From Gemmatimonadota bacterium (GTDB lineage: Bacteria > Gemmatimonadota > Gemmatimonadetes > Longimicrobiales > Gaopeijiaceae), in NCBI GenBank assembly GCA_024638395.1, contig JAHEKK010000098.1, positions 1 through 9,068 of the forward strand: DNA of 9,068 nt, read 5' to 3'. Shown piece by piece: positions 1 to 6,310 of the stretch; the first letter of the stretch is position 1; each line of letters starts with the position of its first letter. Below the pieces are notes generated by a model that searched no databases, was not told where the DNA came from, and saw only the letters and a list, made by a program, of their open reading frames with translations. Made by a program: the position numbers and the translations under genes.

Positions 1-1
1 T

Positions 2-178
2 CTGCAGAACGGGATACCCGTGATCGAGAACAAGCCCCTGGCGCGGGCATTGTGGGCCACCGCCCGGGTCGGCTTCCCCATCCCGGTGGAGCTGTATGTC
101 GCAGTGGCCGAGGTCCTGGCCTTCGTGATCAAGAGCGGAAGACGGCGTAGACCCTGGGCCGGGAGTGCGGTCGTATGA
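2..178 (+). CDS. flhB: Flagellar export switch protein FlhB, C-terminal fragment (5' end outside window)
   Basis: This is the last 58 codons of FlhB, the inner-membrane component of the flagellar type III export gate that switches substrate specificity from rod/hook to filament proteins. The frame opens at base 2 and ends with TGA at 176-178. The translation contains GIPVIENKPLARAL followed by IPVELYVAVAEVLAFV, which match the well-known end of the FlhB cytoplasmic domain (usually ENPPLARAL and ELYQAVAEVLAYV). The autocleavage NPTH site and the membrane spans lie upstream and are not visible. A short basic tail (SGRRRRPWAGSAVV) follows the conserved end. The stop overlaps the flhA start by 4 bases (ATGA), so the two genes are probably translationally coupled. 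I am confident of the identity because both tail motifs are present and flhA follows directly. Confidence 0.93.
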   Translation: MQNGIPVIENKPLARALWATARVGFPIPVELYVAVAEVLAFVIKSGRRRRPWAGSAVV

Positions 179-2244
179 CCAGGTTGCCTAGCGGAAAAGG
201 GCAGGGACGGATCGAAGTCCTGGTGACGGTGGGCATCGTGTTCGTCATCGGCCTGCTGGTGCTCCCGCTGCCCCCCGTGCTCCTGGACCTCCTGCTGGCT
301 CTCAGCATCGCGTCGTCCCTGGTGGTCCTACTGGTCACGCTGTACACCGACCGCCCCCTGGACTTCTCCGCGTTCCCCTCGGTGCTGCTGCTCCTGACGG
401 TCTTCCGGCTGGCGTTGAATGTGAGCAGCACGCGGCTCATCCTCGGCCATGGCGAGGCCGGAAAGATGATCGAGTCGTTCGGCTCTTTCGTCATCGGGGG
501 GAACTATGCCGTGGGCGTCGTCGTCTTCCTGATCCTGGTGGGCATCAATTTCATCGTGATCACGAAGGGCGCCGGCAGGGTGGCGGAAGTCGCCGCCAGG
601 TTCACGCTCGATGCCATGCCGGGACGCCAGATGAGCATCGACGGCGACCTGTCCGCCGGCCTGATCGAGGAAGAGGAAGCCAAGCGCCGCCGCGAGGAGA
701 TCAGCCGTGAGGCGGACTTCTTTGGCGCCATGGACGGCTCTGCGAAGTTCGTTAGGGGCGACGCCATCGCGGGCCTGCTCATCACGCTGATCAACATCCT
801 GGGTGGGCTATTCATCGGTGTGGTGCAGCGCGGCATGTCGGTGTCTCAGGCCCTGGAGACCTACACGCTCCTCACCGTCGGCGACGGCCTGGTCTCGCAG
901 ATCCCGGCTCTCATCATCTCCACCGCAGCAGGGATCATGGTCACGTCCTCCTCAGGGGGGGACCGGGTGGCCGAGGCCGTGGTGCGTCAGATAGGGCGTA
1001 AGGCGCGACCCATGTGGATCGCCTCGGGCGTCCTCGGAAGCCTGGCGTTGGTGAAGGGACTCCCCACGATGCCGTTCCTGCTCCTCGCCGGCGGCGCCGC
1101 GCTGTCTGCCCGGGCCAGCAAGGAGCAGGAGGACAGAGACGCGGCGGCGGTGACCGCGGCCGCGGAAGTCGAGACGCTTCCCTCCGAGCAGACCAACGCG
1201 GTCCAGGACCTTCTCCAGATCGACCCCGTGGAGGTGGAGGTGGGGTACGCGCTCATCCCCCTCATCGACGAGGCCCGAGGTGGCGATCTGCTCGAACGGA
1301 TTCGCCTGCTGAGAAAGCAGGCAGCCCAGGAGTTGGGCATTCTCATCCCGCCCATCAGAATCCGCGACGATGTTCGGCTCCAGTCCAACGAATACATCGT
1401 CAAGATCCGGGGCGTCGAGTCCGGCAGGGCCGAGGTCATGCCCCGTCTCCTTCTGGCGCTGGACACGGGTAGCACCCTGCGTGAGATCGAAGGCGTAGAG
1501 ACTGTCGACCCTTCGTTCGGCATGCCGGCGCGTTGGATCGCCCCGGGTCTCAGGGTCGACGCGGAGGGTGCCGGGTACGTCGTGGTTGAACCTTCAACGG
1601 TCGTGGCAACGCATCTCATGGAGTCCCTGAAGCGTCATGCGGCCGACCTGCTGGGTCGACAGGACGTCCAGGAAATGGTCGACATGCTGAAGGCGAGCCA
1701 TCCGGCCCTCATTGAGGAAGTGGTACCGGCGAAGGTGCCCTTGGGTGTCCTGCACCGGGTGTTGCAGCGCCTCCTGAAGGAGCGCATCCCCATCCGGAAT
1801 CTGGTGACCATTCTCGAGACCCTGGCCGACGCCTCCGAGCACACGAAGGATCCGGAAGCCCTGACCGAATACGCTCGGCGCGCGTTGTCCAACGTGATCT
1901 GGGAGCTGCATCAAGGAGACGACGGCGTGGTGCGCGCCATTACGGTGGGCCCACGGCTGGAGGCGGAGCTGATGAGGCTGTTCAGCCCCCGTTCCAGTCT
2001 CGAGAACTCGGACTCGCTGGATCCCGACCGCCTCACCGCGCTTCTGGCCCGGCTCGAGCGGCTCCATAAGACCCACGGCGAGGGTGGGCCCCTCCCCATC
2101 GTGACGCCCCCTGGACTCCGGTTGGGCGTCCGCCGGTTGGTCGAACCCGTATTTCCCCACATCCCCGTGGTCTCGTTGGCGGAACTTCCGCCACACGTGG
2201 ATCTGAAGGGGATCGCATCCTGGGAGTTGGATCATGCAGCTTAG
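175..2244 (+). CDS. flhA: Flagellar export gate protein FlhA
   Basis: FlhA is the large gate subunit of the flagellar type III export apparatus in the inner membrane. It couples proton motive force to export, and its cytoplasmic ring docks chaperone-substrate complexes. The 689-residue length is normal for the family. The N-terminal half (about residues 14-312) is hydrophobic with roughly eight membrane spans. It carries the conserved FRLALNVSSTRLIL at about 77-90 and the FHIPEP signature around 142-163, with TLDAMPGRQMSIDGDLSAG including Asp156 and Asp158. SREADFFGAMDGSAKFVRGD follows at 177-196. A polar linker (about 313-345) leads to the cytoplasmic domain. The ATG at 175 overlaps the flhB stop, with a weak GGGAG at 161-165 in front. 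No key residue appears to be missing. The end overlaps flhF by 11 bases. Confidence 0.97.
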   Translation: MTRLPSGKGQGRIEVLVTVGIVFVIGLLVLPLPPVLLDLLLALSIASSLVVLLVTLYTDRPLDFSAFPSVLLLLTVFRLALNVSSTRLILGHGEAGKMIESFGSFVIGGNYAVGVVVFLILVGINFIVITKGAGRVAEVAARFTLDAMPGRQMSIDGDLSAGLIEEEEAKRRREEISREADFFGAMDGSAKFVRGDAIAGLLITLINILGGLFIGVVQRGMSVSQALETYTLLTVGDGLVSQIPALIISTAAGIMVTSSSGGDRVAEAVVRQIGRKARPMWIASGVLGSLALVKGLPTMPFLLLAGGAALSARASKEQEDRDAAAVTAAAEVETLPSEQTNAVQDLLQIDPVEVEVGYALIPLIDEARGGDLLERIRLLRKQAAQELGILIPPIRIRDDVRLQSNEYIVKIRGVESGRAEVMPRLLLALDTGSTLREIEGVETVDPSFGMPARWIAPGLRVDAEGAGYVVVEPSTVVATHLMESLKRHAADLLGRQDVQEMVDMLKASHPALIEEVVPAKVPLGVLHRVLQRLLKERIPIRNLVTILETLADASEHTKDPEALTEYARRALSNVIWELHQGDDGVVRAITVGPRLEAELMRLFSPRSSLENSDSLDPDRLTALLARLERLHKTHGEGGPLPIVTPPGLRLGVRRLVEPVFPHIPVVSLAELPPHVDLKGIASWELDHAA

Positions 2245-3061
2245 ACGTTTCCGTGGCAGGGACATGGCCAAAGTGATGGACCAGGTGTCCGCCTCTCTCG
2301 GGCCCGACGCCATGATTCTCCGAACCCACGAGACCGAACCCTTTGCGGGGTACGGGACCCTACTCGAGGTCGTTGCCGCTGCGGGCTCCGATGTAGAGAA
2401 GATCGGAGAAGCGCTCTTCGTCGATTCGCGGCCTCCCGCTCGTGCAAAGGGGGAACGCCCGAAAGTCATTGCCTTCGTGGGCCCCGCGGGCGGAGGGAAG
2501 ACGACGGCCGTGCTGAAGTTGGTGGCGGATGCGGCGACCCATGGCGACGTCCGACTCGGGGTGCTCACTCTCGACACCTACAGGGCCGGTGCCCTCGAGG
2601 AGATCGTGGCCCACGCGCGAATCCACCGGACGCCCATCGAAGTGGCCTACACCGAACAGGAAGTCGAGCCCAGCCTCCGGCGGCTTCGCTCTCGCGACGC
2701 CATTCTCGTGGACGTGCCCGGTCTGGGGCGTTTCGACGACGACGAGTGGATCGAGATGCTCAAGGCGGCGAGGCCGGATGAAACCCATTTCGTGCTACCG
2801 AGCACCTTGCGTCGGGACGTGGCTTCCCGTCTCCTCGAGCGGGCGGAACGCTTGAAGCCGACCCATCTCCTGTTGACGCACCTGGACGAGTTGGCCGGGG
2901 ATCTGGGGCTGGCCGATCTGATGCTGGCTCTCGGCATCCCTTCCCGTTGGGTTGGCGATGGTGCGGCCTTGGACCGTAGCCTGACGCCGGCGTCCAGCCG
3001 GGCTTTCCGCTCTCTGGGGCTGCCGGCGCCGGTTGTCCAGCCGGTGCTGGAGGTGGTTTGA
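2234..3061 (+). CDS. flhF: Short, divergent FlhF (SRP-type GTPase controlling flagellar placement)
   Basis: FlhF is an SRP/FtsY-type GTPase that determines where, and with FlhG how many, flagella are built. The start MQLRRFRGRDM and SLGPDAMILRT (residues 21-31) match the FlhF-specific N-terminal B domain. The P-loop GPAGGGKTT (83-91) is intact and DTYRAGALEEI (114-124) matches the SRP-GTPase DTYRxGA box. Two other motifs are altered: G3 reads DVPGLGR (160-166) rather than DTAGR, and G4 reads THLDE (215-219) rather than TKLDE. At 275 residues it is about 100 shorter than typical FlhF. Only about 30 residues separate the B domain from the P-loop, so the helical N domain seems absent. It overlaps flhA by 11 bases, with GGGAG at 2222-2226 as the ribosome site. 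The family call is firm; whether it is an active GTPase is uncertain. Confidence 0.88.
   Translation: MQLRRFRGRDMAKVMDQVSASLGPDAMILRTHETEPFAGYGTLLEVVAAAGSDVEKIGEALFVDSRPPARAKGERPKVIAFVGPAGGGKTTAVLKLVADAATHGDVRLGVLTLDTYRAGALEEIVAHARIHRTPIEVAYTEQEVEPSLRRLRSRDAILVDVPGLGRFDDDEWIEMLKAARPDETHFVLPSTLRRDVASRLLERAERLKPTHLLLTHLDELAGDLGLADLMLALGIPSRWVGDGAALDRSLTPASSRAFRSLGLPAPVVQPVLEVV
3049..3056 (+). promoter_or_regulatory. Ribosome binding site deciding the flhG start
   Basis: GGAGGTGG lies 7 bases before ATG 3064 but only 1 base before the alternative TTG 3058. The spacing favours the ATG. The site lies inside the last codons of flhF. Confidence 0.65.
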
Positions 3062-3063
3062 CC

Positions 3064-3801
3064 ATGTCTCCGTGGCTGGTCATGGCCGGGAAGGGGGGCG
3101 TCGGCACCACGACGGTGACCGCGCTTCTCGCCATCGAGGCCGGACTCCAGGGCCTCTCGACATTGGCCGTGGACGGGAGCTTCGGATCGCCCTCCCTCCA
3201 CCGGTCCTTCGGGATCCTGGACGGCCACGACGGTCTGCCGTCCCTGGAGGACCGGGGCCGCCAGCCGCAGGAGCTTCTCCTGGCGGCGGCCCACAATGTC
3301 TGGCTGCTTCCTGCGGGCAATCATGAGGCACGGGATCCGGTATTGGGGCAGGGCGGTCGGGCGGGTGTGTACCGGAGAGCGCGGGCGGTCTTCGGGCAAT
3401 TCGATCTGGTCCTCGTCGATGCGGGATCGACGCTGGACTCCATCATTCCGGCCGTAGAGCTGGATCCTCTGGGTGCATGTTTGCTCATGGAGCCGGACCG
3501 TACCGCGATGGCCGGGGCCTATGCCCTGATGAAGGTGATGGCGGAGCGCTGCCCCACGATGCCTCTCGTGCCCGTATTCAACCGCACCCATCTGGACCAG
3601 GCCCAAGACCTCTATAACGCCATGAACGGGGCCACAGTCCGGTTCATGGGTGCCCGCCTGGTGGCCGCGTCGCATCTCCCCAAGCTCCCCGCCCTCGCCT
3701 CGGGTGCCCCCACGTCGGCCCAAGGACTGAGCGACGAGGGCGCCGAGGCGGCCCGCCACATTCTGAGCCGGCTCCGACGCCCGGCGCGGGCCTCAGCGTA
3801 G
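3064..3801 (+). CDS. flhG: FlhG-like MinD/ParA-family protein with atypical Walker A
   Basis: This protein resembles MinD/ParA ATPases and sits directly after flhF, where FlhG (YlxH/FleN), which limits flagellar number, is expected. It has 245 residues from ATG 3064. An in-frame TTG at 3058 is possible but lies only 1 base from the ribosome site. The deviant Walker A reads GKGGVGTTT (9-17): the signature lysine Lys10 is kept, but Thr15 replaces the nucleotide-binding lysine. Walker A' is LAVDGSF with Asp37 and Walker B is FDLVLVDAGS with Asp119. The P-loop begins at residue 9, so there is no N-terminal extension for the DQAxxLR motif through which FlhG stimulates FlhF. The C-terminal AARHILSRLRR (basic, amphipathic) could be a MinD-like membrane-targeting helix. 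CpaE/TadZ proteins also have unusual Walker A motifs, but the context argues for FlhG. Confidence 0.82.
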   Translation: MSPWLVMAGKGGVGTTTVTALLAIEAGLQGLSTLAVDGSFGSPSLHRSFGILDGHDGLPSLEDRGRQPQELLLAAAHNVWLLPAGNHEARDPVLGQGGRAGVYRRARAVFGQFDLVLVDAGSTLDSIIPAVELDPLGACLLMEPDRTAMAGAYALMKVMAERCPTMPLVPVFNRTHLDQAQDLYNAMNGATVRFMGARLVAASHLPKLPALASGAPTSAQGLSDEGAEAARHILSRLRRPARASA

Positions 3802-3810
3802 CCAATGCCC

Positions 3811-3860
3811 CCGGAAGACCTCGCCGGGTCGGGCCCGGCAGGTCTTTCCGGTCTTGTCTT
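3811..3860 (+). terminator. Probable intrinsic terminator after flhG
   Basis: The arms at 3811-3828 (CCGGAAGACCTCGCCGGG) and 3834-3851 (CCCGGCAGGTCTTTCCGG) pair almost completely, with one bulged base on each side and a 5-base loop. They are followed by the T-rich GTCTTGTCTT. The hairpin starts 9 bases after the flhG stop. The position and stem strength fit a Rho-independent terminator closing the flhBA-flhFG transcript. The tail is not a pure U-tract, so leaky termination or attenuation is possible. Confidence 0.65.
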
Positions 3861-4046
3861 CAACCCCGGTTCCGCGAGGACGTGCAGAAGTGTCTATACG
3901 TCGCCATAAGAGTTGGTCACGAAACCACTTACGGCGTCGGACAGCTGCCGAATCCGAGACGCCGGCCCACGGTACGCGCCGTGCCATGGTGCTGCGTGAC
4001 GGATAACCCCCAAACGTAGACCTCGACACAATCGGACGCGCACCTC
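3861..4046 (+). other. Leader/intergenic region before fliA, promoter not identified
   Basis: This is the gene-free remainder (186 bases) of the 245-base flhG-fliA gap, the longest in the window. Because a terminator-like hairpin precedes it, the fliA block probably starts transcription here. I find no convincing promoter pair. TTGGTC (3913-3918) resembles a -35 box but has no -10 box at the right distance. ACGGATAA (3999-4006) partly resembles the sigma-28 -10 box GCCGATAA but has no matching -35. A 45-codon frame starting GTG at 3882 crosses much of it and looks like chance. Confidence 0.5.
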
Positions 4047-4808
4047 ATGGAATCACCAGAGCTGTGGCAGGCGTACCAGTCAGGCGACGGATCCGCTCGT
4101 GACCAACTCCTTCTCCGACACCTTCAACTCGTTCACCACGTGGCCCGGCAACTCATGCGTTCGGGCCACCTGGAGGCCGACTTCGACGATCTGGTCAGTG
4201 CCGGCACCATCGGTCTGATCAAGGCGATCGAGAACTTCGACATCTCCCGAGGGCTCGCCTTCAGCACGTTCGCGACCCACAGGATCCGGGGCGCCATCCT
4301 GGATGATCTCCGTCGTCGGGATCATGCCCCCAGGTCCATTCGTCGGAAGCAGCGCGAGATCGGGAAGGCCTCGGAGCGGCTTCAGGGAGACCTGGACCGT
4401 ACGCCGACGGATCAAGAGCTGGCCGACGAGATCGGCATCGGGCTGGGAGAGCTCTGGCGGTGGCAGCGGGAGGCTGAACAGTCCGTTCGCGTCTCCATCA
4501 ATCGACCACTGGACGCCACGGATGACCGGAGCCCGTCCGCCGAAGAGGTCCTCACCCTCGACGACCCCTTCGCCAGCGACGACTTCCTCCTTCGGAAAGA
4601 AGAGATCGAGATCCTGAGGGACGAGATCCTCCGCCTGAAGGAGCAGGAGCGGACGGTCCTGGCCCTCTACTACTACGAGGAGCTCAAGCTCCACGAGATC
4701 GCGAAGATCCTGGGCGTTACCGAGTCCCGGATTTCCCAGATCCGCTCGGCGGCCGTACGGACGCTCCGCTCGCGTCTCGCATCGATGCGGGAAGGGATCG
4801 AGTCGTGA
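4047..4808 (+). CDS. fliA: Flagellar sigma factor FliA (sigma-28)
   Basis: FliA is the alternative RNA polymerase sigma factor that transcribes late flagellar and chemotaxis genes, normally held back by the anti-sigma factor FlgM. At 253 residues it is of usual length. Region 2 spans about 15-90, with LQLVHHVARQL, DLVSAGTIGLIKAIENFD and AFSTFATHRIRGAILDDLRRRD. Region 3 is about 92-165 and includes RTPTDQELADEIG. Region 4 is about 183-245, and LKLHEIAKILGVTESRISQI contains the helix-turn-helix that reads the -35 box. No region 1.1 is present, as expected for this class. ATG 4047 is the only start, because an in-frame TAG at 4017 closes the frame upstream. The Shine-Dalgarno match is poor (GGAC at 4034-4037), which suggests modest translation. 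The gene heads the second block and overlaps the next gene by 4 bases. No flgM is visible in the window. Confidence 0.95.
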   Translation: MESPELWQAYQSGDGSARDQLLLRHLQLVHHVARQLMRSGHLEADFDDLVSAGTIGLIKAIENFDISRGLAFSTFATHRIRGAILDDLRRRDHAPRSIRRKQREIGKASERLQGDLDRTPTDQELADEIGIGLGELWRWQREAEQSVRVSINRPLDATDDRSPSAEEVLTLDDPFASDDFLLRKEEIEILRDEILRLKEQERTVLALYYYEELKLHEIAKILGVTESRISQIRSAAVRTLRSRLASMREGIES

Positions 4809-5578
4809 GACGAATACCTGCCCTGGCGTTGCTCGCGATCTTCGGGAGCCTCGGTGGCCTCGGTGGCCTCGAGGCCCAGCTGACGACCCCCGTCGGCCCT
4901 CCGGCGGTGTCCGGTCCGGGTGCGGCGGTCCATGAGATCCAGCCTCTGTTTCCATCGGAGTTCGTGGCCCGTCAGATTCGCGCCGCCTTGGCGGATCCAC
5001 GGAATCAGGCGCACCTGACAGCCGTCGAGGAGGTGCTGGCGGCCCGGGGCAGTGAGCTCCGGGAGATGGCCACTCCCCCGGACGTGGTGGACGCCCCGGC
5101 AGAGCAGACATCCACCGTCGTGTCCGGTTCGCAGAGGGGCGGGGCAACCCCCGAGACGCCTGGGCCGGAGGCCGCGAGGGCTACGTTGGGCCAAGGGGGT
5201 TCGACCTCTCAGGAAGCGTCCGGATCGGATGCGAGCCAGGGTCTCACGGGGGTCGCGTCCTGGCTCGGGATCCGCCTTTCGCAATCCAGGGTCGTCGCCC
5301 TCGAGGCGGCGCAGGTCGTCCGCGGGCGACTGGCGGCTCTGGCCGGTACGGTCCCCGCTTCCTGGGTCCCCTGGGCGATCCTGGTCCTCGCGCTCGCCGC
5401 GCTGATCCTGGCCTCGGCCCTGATCCGCGGGCGGAAGCCGGAAGACCGCTCCCTCAAGGCGGCCCGCAAACTGACCCGCCGAGGCTTCGGTCCGGCCGAA
5501 GTGGCCCGACGCACGGGCTTGTCCCGGGACGTGATCCGGGTCATCGAGGCCCGGCGAAAGCCCGGGGAGGTGGCGTGA
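4805..5578 (+). CDS. Unrecognised membrane protein with C-terminal helix-turn-helix, downstream of fliA
   Basis: I cannot assign this 257-residue protein to a named family. It starts with GTG, overlapping the fliA stop by 4 bases, with GGGAAGGGA at 4789-4797. Residues 1-24 look like a signal peptide (MRR, hydrophobic stretch, possible cleavage after GLEA), or possibly an uncleaved anchor. Residues 25-185 are Ala/Gly/Ser/Thr/Pro-rich and probably mostly disordered, apart from likely helices near 50-88 and 153-180. A membrane span at 187-208 is followed by a basic stop-transfer sequence (RGRKPEDR). Residues 219-250 (KLTRRGFGPAEVARRTGLSR, then DVIRVIEAR) form a helix-turn-helix that should face the cytoplasm. 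Position and layout recall Bacillus SwrB (DUF6115), encoded just after sigD, which promotes flagellar export. That analogy is inference; a membrane-tethered regulator is the alternative. Confidence 0.8.
   Translation: MRRIPALALLAIFGSLGGLGGLEAQLTTPVGPPAVSGPGAAVHEIQPLFPSEFVARQIRAALADPRNQAHLTAVEEVLAARGSELREMATPPDVVDAPAEQTSTVVSGSQRGGATPETPGPEAARATLGQGGSTSQEASGSDASQGLTGVASWLGIRLSQSRVVALEAAQVVRGRLAALAGTVPASWVPWAILVLALAALILASALIRGRKPEDRSLKAARKLTRRGFGPAEVARRTGLSRDVIRVIEARRKPGEVA
4849..4875 (+). repeat. Short 9-base tandem repeat in the signal-peptide coding region
   Basis: CCTCGGTGG occurs twice in direct succession (4849-4857 and 4858-4866), followed by the degenerate unit CCTCGAGGC. It encodes the Leu-Gly-Gly-like repeats just before the predicted cleavage site. 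Slippage here would change the length of the hydrophobic region by three residues without a frameshift. Confidence 0.6.
5564..5570 (+). promoter_or_regulatory. Ribosome binding site deciding the flgF start
   Basis: GGGGAGG sits 7 bases before ATG 5578 and 4 bases before the in-frame GTG 5575. This favours the ATG, which shares one base with the upstream stop (TGATG). Confidence 0.6.
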
Positions 5579-6270
5579 TGCCCGATCCTGTCCGTACCGC
5601 AGCCCAGGGCCTCCGCTACTGGGAACACCGGCAGCAGGCCGTGGCCAACAATCTGGCCAACGTGGCCACCGCCGGGTTCAAGGGTGAGCAGATCTTCGCG
5701 CATCTGGTCGCCGGTCCGGGTCCTACGGCGTCGGGAGGAACCGACCTGAGCGAGGGTGCCCGGGAGGAAACGGGGAGACCATTGGACCTGGCCCTCGAAG
5801 GTGATGGCTATTTCGTCGTGCGAACGGAAGCCGGAGACCGGTATACGCGAAACGGCGCCTTCTCCCTCGACGCATCGGGCGTCGTCGTGGATCAGGGCGG
5901 CAACGCGGTTCTGGGCTCCGACGGCCAGCCCATCCTTCTCCCCCCCGGGGCGATCGAGATTCGCTCCGATGGCGAGGTTCTCGTGGACGGGGCGCCTCTC
6001 GGGCGCCTCAGGGTGGACGCCTCGAAGGCCGGGGAGAGGCTGGCCCGGGAAGGGGGAGTCTATTTCGTGCCTCCACCGGGCGATCCGGTGTCGGCCAGAG
6101 AAGGGATTCGAGTCCACCAGGGCCAGTTGGAGGAGAGCAACGTGAACTCCATCTCTGGGATGGTGGACATGATCACCATCCAGCGTAACCACGCAGCGCT
6201 TCAACGAACGCTGACCGTCGCCGACGGCATCGACGGCCGCGCGGCAAACGATATCGCCCGCGTCGAGTAA
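5578..6270 (+). CDS. flgF: Flagellar proximal rod protein FlgF
   Basis: FlgF is a rod subunit exported through the flagellar gate and assembled in the periplasm between the MS ring and the distal rod. The 230-residue protein has the flagellar basal-body rod N-terminal motif VANNLANVATAGFKG (22-36), the family core GRPLDLALEGDGYFVV (67-81) with RYTRNGAFSLDASGVVV (88-104), and the C-terminal motif EESNVNSISGMVDMITIQRN (185-204). There is no signal peptide, as expected for a type III substrate. I call it FlgF rather than FlgG because it is shorter, has a more divergent N-terminus and immediately precedes a better FlgG match. ATG 5578 shares one base with the upstream stop, so translation is probably coupled. 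Nothing appears truncated. The FlgF/FlgG split rests on order and motif quality. Confidence 0.9.
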   Translation: MPDPVRTAAQGLRYWEHRQQAVANNLANVATAGFKGEQIFAHLVAGPGPTASGGTDLSEGAREETGRPLDLALEGDGYFVVRTEAGDRYTRNGAFSLDASGVVVDQGGNAVLGSDGQPILLPPGAIEIRSDGEVLVDGAPLGRLRVDASKAGERLAREGGVYFVPPPGDPVSAREGIRVHQGQLEESNVNSISGMVDMITIQRNHAALQRTLTVADGIDGRAANDIARVE

Positions 6271-6294
6271 CGCACGCGGCAAACACGCAATAGC

Positions 6295-6303
6295 GAAGGA
6301 AGG
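6295..6303 (+). promoter_or_regulatory. Ribosome binding site of flgG
   Basis: GAAGGAAGG lies 7 bases before ATG 6311, at the end of the 40-base flgF-flgG gap. This is the only junction in the flg block with a clear untranslated spacer and an independent strong ribosome site, which fits the need for many more FlgG than FlgF copies. Confidence 0.6.
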
Positions 6304-6310
6304 CAGTCCG

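Noticed and set aside
1594..2577. A 327-codon minus-strand frame opposite the end of flhA and the start of flhF
   Set aside because: It covers conserved FlhA and FlhF sequence in antisense and shows no family features.
2647..3759. A 370-codon open frame on the minus strand across flhF and flhG
   Set aside because: It is antisense to two well-supported genes, is rich in Arg/Pro/Gly with no recognisable motif, and long antisense frames are expected at this GC content.
3913..3936. TTGGTC as a sigma-70 -35 box, or the TGGT/ACCA inverted repeat here as an operator
   Set aside because: No -10 hexamer lies 16-18 bases downstream, and the repeat arms are only 4 bases.
3999..4006. ACGGATAA as a sigma-28 promoter -10 box for fliA autoregulation
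   Set aside because: It matches 6 of 8 bases of GCCGATAA, but no TAAA-like -35 element lies at the required distance.
3882..4019. A 45-codon plus-strand frame (GTG start) in the flhG-fliA gap
   Set aside because: The GAGG in front is only 2 bases from the GTG, composition is unremarkable, there is no signal peptide or motif, and it follows a terminator. Chance is the simpler explanation.
4080..5147. A 355-codon minus-strand frame opposite fliA
   Set aside because: It is an Arg/Pro/Gly-rich shadow of the fliA codons with no motif or neighbouring minus-strand gene.
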